Shown piece after piece: positions 46,176 through 56,922 of a stretch of 64,000 nucleotides of DNA. Numbering within the stretch: position 1 is the stretch's first letter; every line of letters starts with the position of its first letter. The notes beneath the pieces were generated by a model that worked only from the letters and a program-made list of their open reading frames with translations, was not told the DNA's origin and ran no database searches. Source of the DNA: Prostheceraeus crozeri. Taxonomy: Eukaryota > Platyhelminthes > Polycladida > Euryleptidae. Location: the NCBI GenBank assembly GCA_907163375.1, contig CAJQUW010012890.1, forward strand, positions 744,001-808,000, read 5' to 3'. Made by a program: the position numbers and the translations under genes.

Positions 46176-46656
46176 CTTTAACTTACGACCTCAAGTACCG
46201 GAAAATCAAGGAAATAGGAAAATCATGACATTATTGTTCATTCTAGTCCCTAAGCATCACAGAGCGTCGGAATTTTATGGTCAACAAAATGGAATTCGCA
46301 AAACCTGTCACGGACTTTGAGTCCTACGATTTGTTAGTAAAATGCGCAGTTAACTTGAATGAAAAATATAATCAGCACTTTCGCAATGAGAATTTGTACA
46401 GAAAAAAGTGGTTTTTCAATCCCACCAAGTAGTAAGTAATTTCAAATGTAATGAACGAATTAATAATTTCGAGTAACAGTTTGATATTGAGCAGCAAGTT
46501 ATTAATTTTGTGAAACTCATGAAGAAGAAGAAAGACCTAGTTATTTGATATTCCACGCTATCTCCATGTGACAATGAAGCCCATGTATCTGAAATTGGAC
46601 TCTAATTATTTTTGTGCATAAATAGGTTTGACTAGCACATTCTACTTCAATGAATT
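46176..46656. other. No gene; 5' flank of the ShKT gene
   Basis: AT-rich, with ATGs and short frames only. It may contain the promoter of the downstream gene, but no TATA/initiator pair could be assigned. Confidence 0.3.
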
Positions 46657-47821
46657 ATGTCTTCACGTGGAGGAAGAATCTTGAGTTGCCGCATGGTTAT
46701 GTTGTTTGGAATTATGTCTTTGGTAGTTGGAAACAGGGATGCGGAGCCCTATCATTTTGACTCCGACTCCTACTCCGGGTGGCAAGTATATAAAGCCCAG
46801 TTTTTTGAAAAACAAACTGGTAACCTATATCATAGATAGTTATAGGTTGACCTGAACCTATTTTTAATGATCATTGCTGTATCAATTATCAATCATTTTC
46901 GATGAAAGTTTATCAAATGTCGCTTTCAGTTGGATGCATGCGACTCGGTTCCTCCCATCTTCTTGATGTGTGCTTCACACGGTTTTTCTCCAGTCTCTAG
47001 CAGGCAGGAAAATCTACCATCCTTCTCCAAAAATATTTAATTGCACTTTCGATTTTAATATGCGCTTTAGAGGAGCCATCACACACGATTAACGTGAGGG
47101 TAAGAGGCAATGTTCTCAAACAAACCAGTATTTCATTTTTGTCTCTGATGTGACCTTTGGTGCGTAGGTGTGATCGAGGCTAGGAAGGCTTGTCTTCTCT
47201 ACTAAATCACCGAGTGTAAAGACAATCCTTTTTCACTATCACGGGTCATTCCCTCAACTATTGCAAGCTTTGCATGCAGCAGTGTCTCTGTACTTTTGTT
47301 TGATATCAAGACAGTGACAAATATATGCACGAGAATAAATAATTTGTTTGTATTATATTTCTGGTCTAGTTATAGGCCGAATCCGACTCCAGACTCCAGC
47401 AAAAATGATAGGACTCCGCTACTCCGACTCCCACTCTACATCCCTGGTTGGAAGTGAGGAGAAATGCGAAGACAAAAACAGTCAGTGGTGTGGCGACCTA
47501 AAACCAGCAAGTCAATGTTACGGCTCACATTTAGAAACCTGCCCAAAAACATGCAATGATTGTGATCACCATAAATTGAAAAGATACAACAACATTTACA
47601 ATAGCAAGAGTAGATGGGAGGATGCAAAACCTCTGGTGAAATGCAAAGAATGGAAAGATAATTGTCACAACAGTGAGAGTATTAGAAGAGGATGTCGGAA
47701 GTTTTGTGGAACATGTGAAACTTGTGAAGACAGTGACATTAAATGGTGTAAAGAGTTGAAACCAGAAAGAAAATGCTTCGGCAGATCGCAGCGTTTCTGC
47801 CACTCCAAATACTTTCAATAA
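46657..47821 (+). pseudogene. ShKT-domain secreted protein gene interrupted by a hAT element
   Basis: ATG at 46657 starts a short basic N-end followed by a hydrophobic stretch (MVMLFGIMSLVV), a plausible signal peptide, and then meets the left end of a non-autonomous hAT copy. Past that element, from about 47455 to 47821, an open frame encodes cysteine-rich ShKT modules. The first has six Cys with the spacing of the family (CEDKNSQWC, CYGSH, CPKTCNDC). The second has five visible Cys (CKEWKDNC, GCRKFCGTC). The third starts CEDSDIKWCKELKPERKC and stops early. ShKT modules occur in secreted animal proteins, mostly enzymes and matrix proteins, and are named after an anemone peptide; nothing here shows that this one is a toxin. 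I treat the locus as a broken copy with one large insertion and an early end. Confidence 0.7.
46734..47446. mobile_element. hAT-y non-autonomous element, copy 2
   Basis: Ends are CAGGGATG and CATCCCTG. The flanks GTTGGAAA (46726-46733) and GTTGGAAG (47447-47454) match at 7 of 8. The body aligns with 10948-11711 along its length (GGGTGGCAAGTATATAAAGC, GTTGGATG, TGATCGAGGCTAGGAAGG). Subterminal CCGACTCC/ACTCCGACTC words are in inverse orientation at the ends. It lies inside the ShKT gene. Confidence 0.85.
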
Positions 47822-47930
47822 TAATGATGGAGATGTTGATGGCGTTGATGTGGTTGATGACAATGAAGAGGAAGAAACATGGGAATATACGCCTGGGAAT
47901 TTCAGAAATGATAAACAAGAGGACATTTGA

Positions 47931-48298
47931 ATCAATCTAAAGAGGCAAGTGAAGACTTTTGTCAGCCGATAATTTAGATGAAGTAATTCGAAAACGTGCA
48001 TGTATGAATGAGGGAGAACAAGCACACTCATGTGGTTTTTTCGAACGTGCTACGGTCATCTGGCCATCTGATCTAGGTAGAATTGTCGCAAAATTCTGGA
48101 GCAGTGGCTCCCAAGCGCCGGACCGCGGCATCATTTTCACGGGCCGCAATAAATTCGTGATGAACACGCTACATATGATTTCCTTGATACAGATACTTGA
48201 TATTTTCTACTTCTCTATGACATGCAATGACATACCGGTAATAAAGAGATGTAGAAATATTTGATAAACCGTCATTAAGTTTATGATAGTTTGCTGTC
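47931..48298. other. No gene seen
   Basis: A 101-residue plus-strand frame (47959-48264) overlaps a minus-strand frame of similar size. Neither shows a motif. TTAACCCTTATCC at 48298 could be one end of the piggyBac relic that follows. Confidence 0.3.
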
Positions 48299-48928
48299 TT
48301 AACCCTTATCCTTATACACTTTCAAACCCACTTCATCCTTATATGCGTTACATTTTGTAACAACAGCTGATCGACCGGTGCTATCCCACGCTCGAAAATG
48401 ATTAAACCATGTACAACGTAGGAAGGTACATCGCATTTGTGACATGATAGCCATGTAGAAAGCCTCTTTCTTTATCCCATAGATCATCCACCGCGGTATG
48501 ATTGTCACTGTCGAAACCTGCATGAATATATAGCATTTGTCTCATCTATGGAGAACATTGATATCCAGTCAAAAATATGCCTTGCATTGCAAGAAGATCA
48601 TTGACCTATTTGTATAGCGCTGAATGATGTGAAGCACATCATCCTTTAAAAATAGCTTGAAAGCCTCCATTTCCGATTGTGGATGTGCTAAACTGAGAGG
48701 CTGGCAATGCTCACTCTTGCCCCTTCTCATGTTCAAGTAGGGCACAGATGAATAGCTAACATCGCGACAATTAAAGTCCATAACATCTGAAGACTCGTCA
48801 GAGTCGTCGTCACTTCCCGATACTTCTTGTACAATTTCTATGTCACCGTCGTCATCACTTCCCGATACTTCTTGTACAATTTTTTCGTCACCGGACGAGT
48901 TATCCACTGCAGAATCAGGCATCTTCAT
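48299..48928 (-). pseudogene. piggyBac transposase relic, N-terminal part
   Basis: The minus strand from ATG at 48928 has an acidic leader with the unit IVQEVSGSDDD twice. After it comes PLSLAHPQSEMEAFKLFLKD, then DVLHIIQRYTNRS, the hallmark start of the piggyBac transposase core (F-x-x-F-x-x-D..I-x-x-x-T-N). After a frame change the strand carries FYMAIMSQMRCTFLRC and FRAWDSTGR, matching the M-S-x-x-R-F..L-R-F-D region that precedes the first catalytic Asp. The catalytic Asp blocks and the Cys-rich C-terminus are absent, so it is a truncated, dead copy. It is the only piggyBac protein in the window and a natural relative of the PB-MITEs. Confidence 0.7.
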
Positions 48929-49477
48929 CGTAAACCTTCCTGTTCCTCAACTTCTCTCCGAATAATAACTCGTCGGGTTGATCTTATATTCGTCGCTAGG
49001 CTTGTTCAGCTGTTGGGCGTCTAGGCCGCGCTGTCATCTGACGCATTTGTGATCGCAATTGCAAACTCGGGAAGGCTTGAATTCGCTTCGAAATCATTCA
49101 TCTGAGCCATCATAAGGAGCGGTGAATTGACACCATAGAAATTGACGAGAACTTAAGATCTCTTGAACGGATATGTAGCTTCATATAATTCACAACAGCG
49201 GCGCAACACTCGCACACATGTTCACAGATGCGTTTGTCAACCACTGTATGAATGGTTTAGCTGGGGCGTTGAACGCCAAGGGTGGACAATTTGCATCTGC
49301 ATCTGCGCGGATACGAAAATTTGGTATTTTTCGGATCCCGATCGAACATTTTGAACTTTGCAGTTGAGCAAATTGAACGAGACTTCAAGGACATGTTCAA
49401 CTATCCACTTTCTGTTTCCATGCACTAAAAGCTCTACAAATTTATTTTTTTAACACGGTGCGGTAGGCTTGAGTAAA

Positions 49478-49664
49478 GCCTCAGCCACATTGAAAGCAAA
49501 GCAAGCACGAGCGTCCCGAGCAAACCCGAGCAAGCGCATGTCCGCAGGCTATCAATCGCTCTGGTTTGCTTTGCTCGCAGTGTGGCTGTCTACAACTACT
49601 GTAATAATGACTTTGTATTTGCAGCAAAACGCTTTGCTCGGAAACACTTGAAAAGCTCGCAGTG
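49478..49664. repeat. Short fold-back element with CAGCCACA ends
   Basis: CTCAGCCACATTGAAAGC at the left is answered by GCTCGCAGTGTGGCTG at the right (49649-49664), and a second GCTCGCAGTGTGGCTG occurs at 49575-49590. AAAGCAAAGCAAGC and GCTTTGCTCG words repeat inside in both orientations. Likely a small MITE with a partially duplicated right end. Confidence 0.5.
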
Positions 49665-51564
49665 TGGCTGCTTTAGACTTGAGTTTTAAGAAATTTCCGC
49701 ATCAGTGCGGTGCCTACTGTGGACCATGCTGTGATACTGATGATTTGGAGGTTGTAGTCATCTAATATAACACTCAGACACGTTGATGCAGATAGTACTT
49801 TATTTCGGTTATAAAGAGTCAATTTCTGCATGCAGTCGTCAATCTCAACATGATTCAGTACGAGAGGCAAATCCTTTCTAGGACTTCTGATCCATACATA
49901 CTGTCTACAAACACTTTGAATAAGTCAATCAAAAATAATAAAATTTTTGAATAAAACAATACAAGTAGTCGTTCGAGCAATCTATAAGTACATAGCTAAG
50001 AGTGACTAAATGCGAAAAGCGATGTGAAGTGTGCTGCCCTGCCCGTTGTGATATAAACCCAGTGAGGCCTAAATTCAGTCTGCTCAGAACATTACCTGTG
50101 GGTGTGAGTGTATACTGTATGTACAGCATTCTTGTTAACATATTCTCATACGATGATGACAATCATCTCAGCAGCCATTTATAATAGAATATAATGCTTA
50201 TTAATTTAAATAATTAATTGAAGTAGTCCTAATGAGAACTGATGGCGTTCTCCGCATTGTGTACAAATGCAATGCTACTGTAACCATTGGATTAATCAGT
50301 TCTTAAAAGAACTCAATAGAGCTTTCTTGTGGCAACGAATTAAAATTGATCAGCTTTGACCCAATATCTGGTAAAAATAGAAGTATTAAGACTTGCAACA
50401 CTGCTCATTCTGACTGTTAATAAACTAATACCATAGATTCCAAACACTGCCGCATACAGTTTCAAAACAGACGTCTAATATACTGTACCGACTACAGATG
50501 GTGGTAGTGGAAATAGAATAGGACAATGGTTACAATAGGTTAAGGAAATTAAAAATGGATGTTATAAAACAACAGGAGACCGATGGATCAAAATTGGAAA
50601 AGTGGAGGTAAAACATGGAAATACAACGATGCTACTACACCGATTACAGGTGAACTAATGCTACTCTATATCTGACACTACACAATGTGGATAATAGTAA
50701 TAATGGATAAGTGGAAAGTGGATAATGGAGGTTAACAATGAAACTCTACAATGACACTCTAATACACCGGAAGGAATGAAATTATACACACTATACCTAA
50801 GACTACACATGGAAAATACTATTTCTTCACTTGGATTTGTTATCGCCAGTTTCTCCTTTTTGCTTTTTTGATTCCCATAAGTAAACAGATCCTGTTCTTT
50901 CACTATTACCATTAAGATGTAATCGTTGCGTGATAAATATGGAATCCGCCCTTATACAGACTTCGCCTCATACATCGAGACTTAACAATGGAAGCTCTCT
51001 CATTTTCCGTAAGCCACGCTAAGCGCTCTGCATTCGTTCTTCACCTCTCCCCTATAAACGTTCGATTTTAACAGATAAGTCCTGGCTTTTATGCGGGTAT
51101 TGATGACTCAAATTGCTTAAATAGGCTCGTTTATGGACAGATGAAAACAAATCATCCGTTGAAAACCGGCCCAAAAAGATATTGGCTTAGGCTACATCGA
51201 TAGTAAACTCCATACATAACAGTTATTCTAAGCTTGCTATTCGTAGTTTGCATGGGCTGAACCTTGGCAAAATTATCTGTTAGTTTATTGACTGTTACAG
51301 CCTATCGGATAGGCCTACAGATGCAAAATCCACAAAAAACACAATTTTTCCTTCAACTAAATCTAAGCGAGCTACAGATTTATTTCAAAGACTTTTACTA
51401 TTGCGGATTCTGTGCAGATACAGCGCGGATGCGGATAGAAAATGTAGAATTGTTGCGGATTGGATGCGGACTACAGATTTCGGATTTTGTGGATGCGGAT
51501 CTGAAAAATTAAGTTTTGTCCACTTTGCTAAGCGCCCAGCCCCCATTAGGGCGAGGGTCAAGAT
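49665..51564. other. No gene seen; GCGGAT-rich patch at about 51405-51500
   Basis: Only short frames. At 51405-51500 the word GCGGAT recurs about five times within 100 bases (TGCGGATTC, ATGCGGATAG, TTGCGGATTGG, ATGCGGACT, ATGCGGATC), like the subterminal zone of a hAT element, but no terminal repeat pair was found. Confidence 0.35.
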
Positions 51565-51921
51565 GCCTGATAGTAAATGTTTAATACTTTTGATATCTAA
51601 TAAGTTTCATGCTGCTTACATAGTAGTCTCACGTCGCTAGCATTTAAACACAGGAATAATTTGCAAAAAATTAGCTTCTTGAATAGTGATCAGATACTTT
51701 TTAGATGGTTTAGACCGTAGGAATGTACATGTAATCTCCTCAGGAAAGTGAATTTTTTGATATATTTTTTACTGCTGGTTTGCTTAGATCACATTTATTA
51801 TAGTACTATACATTATGCAGTATATACGACAACTTAAAATAGGCCTTACGAGAAGTATAAAAATTTTGTAAAAATCATCACTGTATGCTGCACTTTTTTG
51901 AGTCGACAATCTACCTACTAT
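51565..51921. mobile_element. MITE-1 right-end fragment (copy D)
   Basis: It shares TTTTGATATCTAATAAGTTT, ACACAGGAATAATTTGCA, then CACTGTATGC and GAGTCGACAATCTACCTACT with the right parts of copies A-C. About 90 extra bases sit between the AATCTCC and ACTGTATGC landmarks. The left two-thirds is missing. Confidence 0.55.
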
Positions 51922-52543
51922 GAAGTAGAGCTAGTCTATGGTTCAACATTTATGAGCCATTTATATATGCTGGTGGAACAATTTCACTGCACTTCACCCA
52001 TGTCTATCCAAATGCATCAGGAATGTCTTTGCTTCAATCAACTCCTAACCCGCGAGGTAAAATGCCCCTTTTCCTGCCACTCTAAGATCATGGAAAACCT
52101 TTTCCACAACTTTCCATCTCATTAACTTGAATTTAGATACAAATCCAACCTGTACAGTGTCAGTGATTTTAGGTGCAAATTTTCAGCTGATAATTCAATC
52201 TATCTGACAAACTCATGGTTGCAGAGGTTCTTAAGGCTGTCAAATTTTAACTAAACGATTCCTTCCTTCCTTCCTTATCTCTTCATCAACAACACAACTT
52301 CGTTAATGATAAGTTAACTCTCGTCTCCATTCTGAGGCAAGAAATCCATACATTAGACGATTTTATCGTTTTCCAAAAGAAATGTCATCCGAACAGCGTC
52401 TGATTAAATGAAATTGCTTGGAAAGGTCTTCCACAGGATTTTTCATATTTTACAGATATTTCAAAGTCCGTTTGAGACTGATAATTTCAATTTTTCATAA
52501 CTTTTACTACATAAAATGATAAATGTGTCCTTGAGCGTAGCTA
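51922..52543. other. No gene seen
   Basis: AT-rich, with a (TTCC)n patch near 52260. A 75-residue frame at 51898-52125 overlaps the MITE-1 end and is not convincing. Confidence 0.3.
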
Positions 52544-53674
52544 AGTCCGTTTCATAAAAAGTGGATCATCCTAAAATTTGACTAAATAAAACATAAGTAT
52601 GATACAGAAAGCATTTTTTATGTTATTTCATGTCCCTAATATATTTAAATGTCCTTATATAATCTGATAAGCTATGATACAGTAACGGTTCTTAAGAAGC
52701 TAATATTTTGTGGCCCTACCCTTATTGTCAATGACATTACCAATTCGTCTAGGCATTGATTCGATGATATCGTTGATTTTTGACTGATCTAACTTTCTCC
52801 ACTCTCTTTTTAACAGTGACGTAAGTTGTGATACGCCATCTATAGGTAGCAGTGAACGACGAACGTTGGGTTTTAGAATACTCCACACATTTTCTATGGG
52901 ATTCAGATCAGGAGAACGAGCTGGCCAAGATAATGTCCTAAGCCCTAATTGAGACTTGCATAAGTTGACTCTACTACTCCTGTGACACGTAGCATTATCA
53001 TCCATAAATAACCAAGTCGATGGATCACCAAGTCGATCTGTCACTTGGCCAATGTTCATTCGTAAAACATTCACATAGCGTTCAGAATTCATGGTTCCTT
53101 GCTGTATGTGAAGTAGTTCTAGCAAGGCTGACACTTTGCCTTTTGTGAATACGATCTCGTTATTGTTCATTTGTGCTTTGTATTGTTTTCAACCGGTAAG
53201 AGATAGATTTCTAGCTGAAAGCAATCAGGAGTGCTGCCAACACCACCGCAACGAAGTCAGGAAGCTATGGAACATGAAGTCCAGTTAATCACATGTAGCA
53301 GTTGCATTATTGTTGATAAATAATGGTGCTATACTGGCTCTGATTGACCGATTTTCTTTATTTTTGTTTTGCTTGATAACTTTTGGCTTGTAGAACAACA
53401 TATTACATAACAAAGGAAACAAATGTAATTTTATAAGAGTGAGGTATGATTTTGTGTAACATTGCTAAATGAAGATCAAATTATCTACTACTTTTTTTAT
53501 CTGTAACAGGAAAACAACTCAATATTCATGCTTGAAATTTCCAACAATGATATTAGTAAGCACAACTGACATATCTTCCAAATTTCAGAGAAATTCGTTC
53601 AAGTTTGGCGGAGTTAGACAAAGTTGAAGTTAAGGCGATGTTTAAGGGTGATCCATTTTTTATGAAACAATCTG
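52544..53674 (-). mobile_element. Tc1-type transposon, internally deleted, 1131 bp
   Basis: The left end AGTCCGTTTCATAAAAAGTG and the right end (reverse-complemented) CAGATTGTTTCATAAAAAAT share the GTTTCATAAAAA(A/G)TGGATCA(C/T)CC core and are each flanked by TA (52542-52543, 53675-53676). It carries the C-terminal half of a transposase on the minus strand. The segment between the transposase start and the right TIR (53171-53640) is non-coding, so the DNA-binding half was lost. Confidence 0.8.
52700..53170 (-). pseudogene. Tc1 transposase, C-terminal catalytic half
   Basis: 156 residues on the minus strand. QQGTMNSERYVNVLRMNIGQ is the standard block upstream of the second catalytic Asp. WLFMDDNATCHRS carries that Asp (FMDDNA.CH), and SWPARSPDLNPIENVWSILK carries the Glu of the DD34E triad. 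The spacing between them is normal for Tc1. The paired helix-turn-helix domains and the first catalytic Asp are missing, compared with a usual length of about 340 residues. The frame itself has no stop, so this copy is deleted rather than decayed. The ATG at 53170 is probably not a natural start. Confidence 0.85.
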
Positions 53675-53700
53675 TAATAATTCACAACATTTAAAAACAA

Positions 53701-53780
53701 ACTCGATTCCTTGGTCAGGAGGTGAGCTATTCTGCATCGCAGACTTCGGATAAATTCTTTGGTTAGCAGGCGAGATCGTC
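53701..53780 (+). repeat. Left part of the 48-bp tandem array split by LINE-e
   Basis: Two diverged units, each with a (T/G)ATTC(C/T)TTGGT(C/T)AG core, end in GAGATCGTC where LINE-e begins. The rest of the array resumes after LINE-e at 57703. Confidence 0.55.
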
Positions 53781-53842
53781 ATTTTTTGTGTTGGTTCGAA
53801 TCCTGCTGGATCCAATTTTCCATTTTGAACTTTCTGGCAATT

Positions 53843-54550
53843 ATGACTCCATCACCATCCACACGCTCTGGAAATTCTGTTGCTTCTCAAATTGAAGAAC
53901 TCAAAAAGCTGATCAAAGAATCTCGTGATTCGGTTATCACTGCTTTGAGGAGTGAACTGCAGCAGATGGAGACCAAAATGAATTTCCGTATTGAAGCAAT
54001 TGAGGCATCAGTTGTGAAAATGCGATCGGAATGCGATGGTGTGGTCAAGGAGGTTAACTCCTTCAAGGAGAAATTCGAGGAATGCACACCCTCTTTCGCC
54101 GAGCAATGTATATCTGAAGTGAATAACAGAATGGAGCGATTGAATAGTATAATCATACATGGCATCCCAGAAAAGACAGATGGTTCTGTGGAGGAGAGGT
54201 TGAGTTGGGATGAATTCGAAATCTCCAAAGTTTTTGAGAAGATTGGTGTCCCTTCAGTGGAAACATCCAGCATCAGAAGAATCGGAAAATCAAGAAATGA
54301 CAAACCGAGACTTTTGAAAGTTCATGTCAACGACATATTCAAAAAGAAAGATATTCTCAAGAAATGCAGATCTTTGAGAAATCACGCTGATTCAAAGCAA
54401 GTCTTCATACACAGTGACCTAACGCCTATGCAACAAGAAGGCGAGAAGAAATTGAGAGAGACTCTAAAGCTACGGCGAGAACTAGGTGAAGACGCTGTTA
54501 TTTATCGTGGGAAAGTAGTATTGCGATCATCCATACAAAATTTTCGGTAA
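53843..54550 (+). CDS. LINE-e ORF1 protein (coiled coil plus RRM-like nucleic-acid chaperone)
   Basis: The first ATG is at 53843 (MTPSPSTRSG). The frame is open further 5' but without a Met, so I choose this start; 235 residues. Residues about 12-85 have heptad-type charged/hydrophobic spacing typical of a coiled coil (SQIEELKKLIKESRDSVI and following). Residues about 100-235 form the RRM-like and C-terminal domain of LINE ORF1 proteins: LNSIIIHGIPEKTDG, SSIRRIGKSRNDKPRLLKVH, KQVFIHSDLTPMQQEGEKKL, RRELGEDAVIYRGKVVL. Such proteins coat the element RNA. The stop TAA at 54548-54550 follows directly after an A AAT TTT heptamer (54538-54544), with ORF2 open in the -1 frame. Confidence 0.8.
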   Translation: MTPSPSTRSGNSVASQIEELKKLIKESRDSVITALRSELQQMETKMNFRIEAIEASVVKMRSECDGVVKEVNSFKEKFEECTPSFAEQCISEVNNRMERLNSIIIHGIPEKTDGSVEERLSWDEFEISKVFEKIGVPSVETSSIRRIGKSRNDKPRLLKVHVNDIFKKKDILKKCRSLRNHADSKQVFIHSDLTPMQQEGEKKLRETLKLRRELGEDAVIYRGKVVLRSSIQNFR

Positions 54551-54588
54551 AGAGTTTTACGCTACACAATCGTACCACTGATCTTTCA

Positions 54589-56922
54589 TTGTTTCTTTGC
54601 AATTGTCGATCTGTGTTGCCTAAATTTGATGACCTTTGCTTATCGATTGAACATTTTAAACCTGGTGTTATAATGGTTGCCGAGTCATGGTTGTCTAGTG
54701 ACGTTTGTGACAGTATAATTAGCATCAAAGACTACAAGCTTTTTCGCTGTGATCGTAACGGTCGTATTGGAGGCGGAGTGTGCTTATGGATAAGTGATAA
54801 TTTTGTGTCATGTTTGTGTTTGCCGTCCTGCACACCACCATCTTCATGTGAAATTATTTTTACGAAACTGTTATGCTTTTCAAGAGTTCTCATTTGTTGT
54901 TTAATTTATATTCCGCCTGGATTATGTAAGGATGTTCATTGCGAAATTTCTAATTTCCTTTTAAATGAATTTGACATTCTTCTTTCGTGTAACCCTAATT
55001 ATATTATCATCATTGCTGGGGACTTCAACGACTTTTCGTGCACTGTGTTTGAAGAAGACCTAGGTCTCCTCAACAAAGTCAATACGGCTACTCGCGGAAA
55101 TGCTATGCTTGACATGATTTTTATTGACAGTGACTTGATGTCATTTTATGACAACTTTGCTATTGCCGGCCCGCCGGTCTCTAATTCTGATCATAATTCA
55201 GTTTTCTTGAAATCTAAAAGTGTAGCATGTGAGGTTTCAGTGCGTCGAGTGCCGGTCGGGGACTTTCGTCATTCGAATGTTTGCGAGTTCATATCACAAT
55301 TGTCGACTATTGATTTTTCTGATGTCGAATCTGCTGATTCTGTGAATGACATGTGTGATGTATTCTATGGTCATTTGTACGAATGTTTATCTTGTATTCC
55401 ATATCACATGGTTGAAATGTCAACGAAGGACAAGCCTTGGCTAACTCCGCTTTTAAAGCACTTTATTAATTTGCGATGGAAATTTTACAGAGAACAAAAT
55501 TGGACAATGTACGAGCATTACAAACTGAAGGTCAAGGAAGAAATTATCATTGCAAAGCGAAATTGGGCTGAGAAGCACAAACAGAATGTCAATGGCTTAT
55601 GGAAAATTGTTAATAACATAAAAGGTGCTTTAACGTCAGATCCTTTCCATCAAATTATGCGTGATTCTGAAATTGACCTCGACCACTTGCTCAAAGCATT
55701 CACAGATCGTTTCAGGAAAAACTTTAATGAGTCTGCTGATGTGCCTCTGTATGAACTTACAGCTGAAAACTCTAAATGGATGCCCATCATAACAGAGAAT
55801 GAAGTCTTGCAAGAGTTATTGCATTTGAGCCCGAACAAAGGCTGTGGTCCTGACATGGTGCCCTCGAGACTGCTGAAGGCTGGTGCTGACTTCCTATGCA
55901 AGCCTCTATGCATTATTTTCAATCGCTCCATCCAGTCGACAACATTCCCAGACTACTTCAAATGTGCATTCGTTCATCCGATCCCTAAGAAATCAAAGCC
56001 CACAATCGACGATTTTAGACCAATTTTCCTCTCTTCGTCTTTGTCTAAGATTTTGGAAAGACTTGTATTGAATCATCTGAAGGAGATCTTGCACAAGCTA
56101 TATGGTTTTAATCAACACGCATACAGACCGTTCGGATCGACCACAAGTGCTCTGGTTGCCCTACAAGACCATGTGACATCATTCATGGATATGGAAGACA
56201 CTATTGCTGTACGCATTACATGTATAGACATTTCGAGAGCTTTCGATTGTCTACAGTTTCATCGATTGTTGAATTTCCTATTCGAATCCAGCCTAAGTCA
56301 CGATTTTCTCCGTTGGCTAAAGTCGTACCTTACAGACAGATGCTTCAAAGTTAGGATACACGGCTGTCTAGGACCTGTAATGCGGTCCACATCTGGTGTA
56401 CCGCAAGGGTCGGTTCTCGGCCCATTCCTTTTTGCTGCATTTATGAGCACCATCAACTTTGATGACGAACTTATCAAGTGTGTTAAGTATGCTGACGATA
56501 TGACGATTGTTGAGAGGCTTAGACATACCACTCAGAGTCCCTTGACACTGGAAAGCATTTGTGAATCGTTTCAAAGTCTCGGGTTTTCATTAAACTTATT
56601 GAAATGCAAGGAGATCATCGTTCAAAGATCAACATTACCGCGAAATAAAGTGACCGCTTCCATTTTCAACCGTGTTGAAACCGTTCGTATTCTCGGTGCG
56701 AAATTGTCAGAAACTCTTTCATGGAATCCACAAATCACAGATGTGTTAAAGCGGGCTGCTCAAAGGTTGTACATCATCAGATGCCTGAAGAAATTATTAA
56801 CTGTCAAAGAGATAACTACTGTTTATCATGCATTGATTACCTCCCTCCTCTTGTATGCATCTCCCATGTATGGCAACTTGTCCAGAACATTACAGGAAAA
56901 GCTTTGTAGAGGTTTTTGGTAA
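54589..56922 (+). CDS. LINE-e ORF2: endonuclease and reverse transcriptase, C-terminus split by an insert
   Basis: The frame is open from before the ORF1 stop, with no ATG before the endonuclease, so position 54589 is only nominal. Endonuclease motifs: NCRSVLPKFDDL, the catalytic Glu in AESWLSSD, GGGVCLW, IIAGDFNDFS (residues 144-148) and SNSDHNSVFL (200-204). Reverse transcriptase: LSPNKGCGPDMVPSRLL, VHPIPKKSKPTIDDFRPI, NQHAYRPFGSTTSAL, ITCIDISRAFDCLQFHRLL, TSGVPQGSVLGPFLF and KYADDMTIVE (YADD at residues 634-637). The thumb follows, VRILGAKLSETLSWNP to SLLLYASPMY. At 56905 a foreign segment cuts the frame. The remaining RFQRRGHRLICGPGC block and tail lie at 57218-57484. All catalytic residues seen are present. 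Confidence 0.85.
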   Translation: MFLCNCRSVLPKFDDLCLSIEHFKPGVIMVAESWLSSDVCDSIISIKDYKLFRCDRNGRIGGGVCLWISDNFVSCLCLPSCTPPSSCEIIFTKLLCFSRVLICCLIYIPPGLCKDVHCEISNFLLNEFDILLSCNPNYIIIIAGDFNDFSCTVFEEDLGLLNKVNTATRGNAMLDMIFIDSDLMSFYDNFAIAGPPVSNSDHNSVFLKSKSVACEVSVRRVPVGDFRHSNVCEFISQLSTIDFSDVESADSVNDMCDVFYGHLYECLSCIPYHMVEMSTKDKPWLTPLLKHFINLRWKFYREQNWTMYEHYKLKVKEEIIIAKRNWAEKHKQNVNGLWKIVNNIKGALTSDPFHQIMRDSEIDLDHLLKAFTDRFRKNFNESADVPLYELTAENSKWMPIITENEVLQELLHLSPNKGCGPDMVPSRLLKAGADFLCKPLCIIFNRSIQSTTFPDYFKCAFVHPIPKKSKPTIDDFRPIFLSSSLSKILERLVLNHLKEILHKLYGFNQHAYRPFGSTTSALVALQDHVTSFMDMEDTIAVRITCIDISRAFDCLQFHRLLNFLFESSLSHDFLRWLKSYLTDRCFKVRIHGCLGPVMRSTSGVPQGSVLGPFLFAAFMSTINFDDELIKCVKYADDMTIVERLRHTTQSPLTLESICESFQSLGFSLNLLKCKEIIVQRSTLPRNKVTASIFNRVETVRILGAKLSETLSWNPQITDVLKRAAQRLYIIRCLKKLLTVKEITTVYHALITSLLLYASPMYGNLSRTLQEKLCRGFW

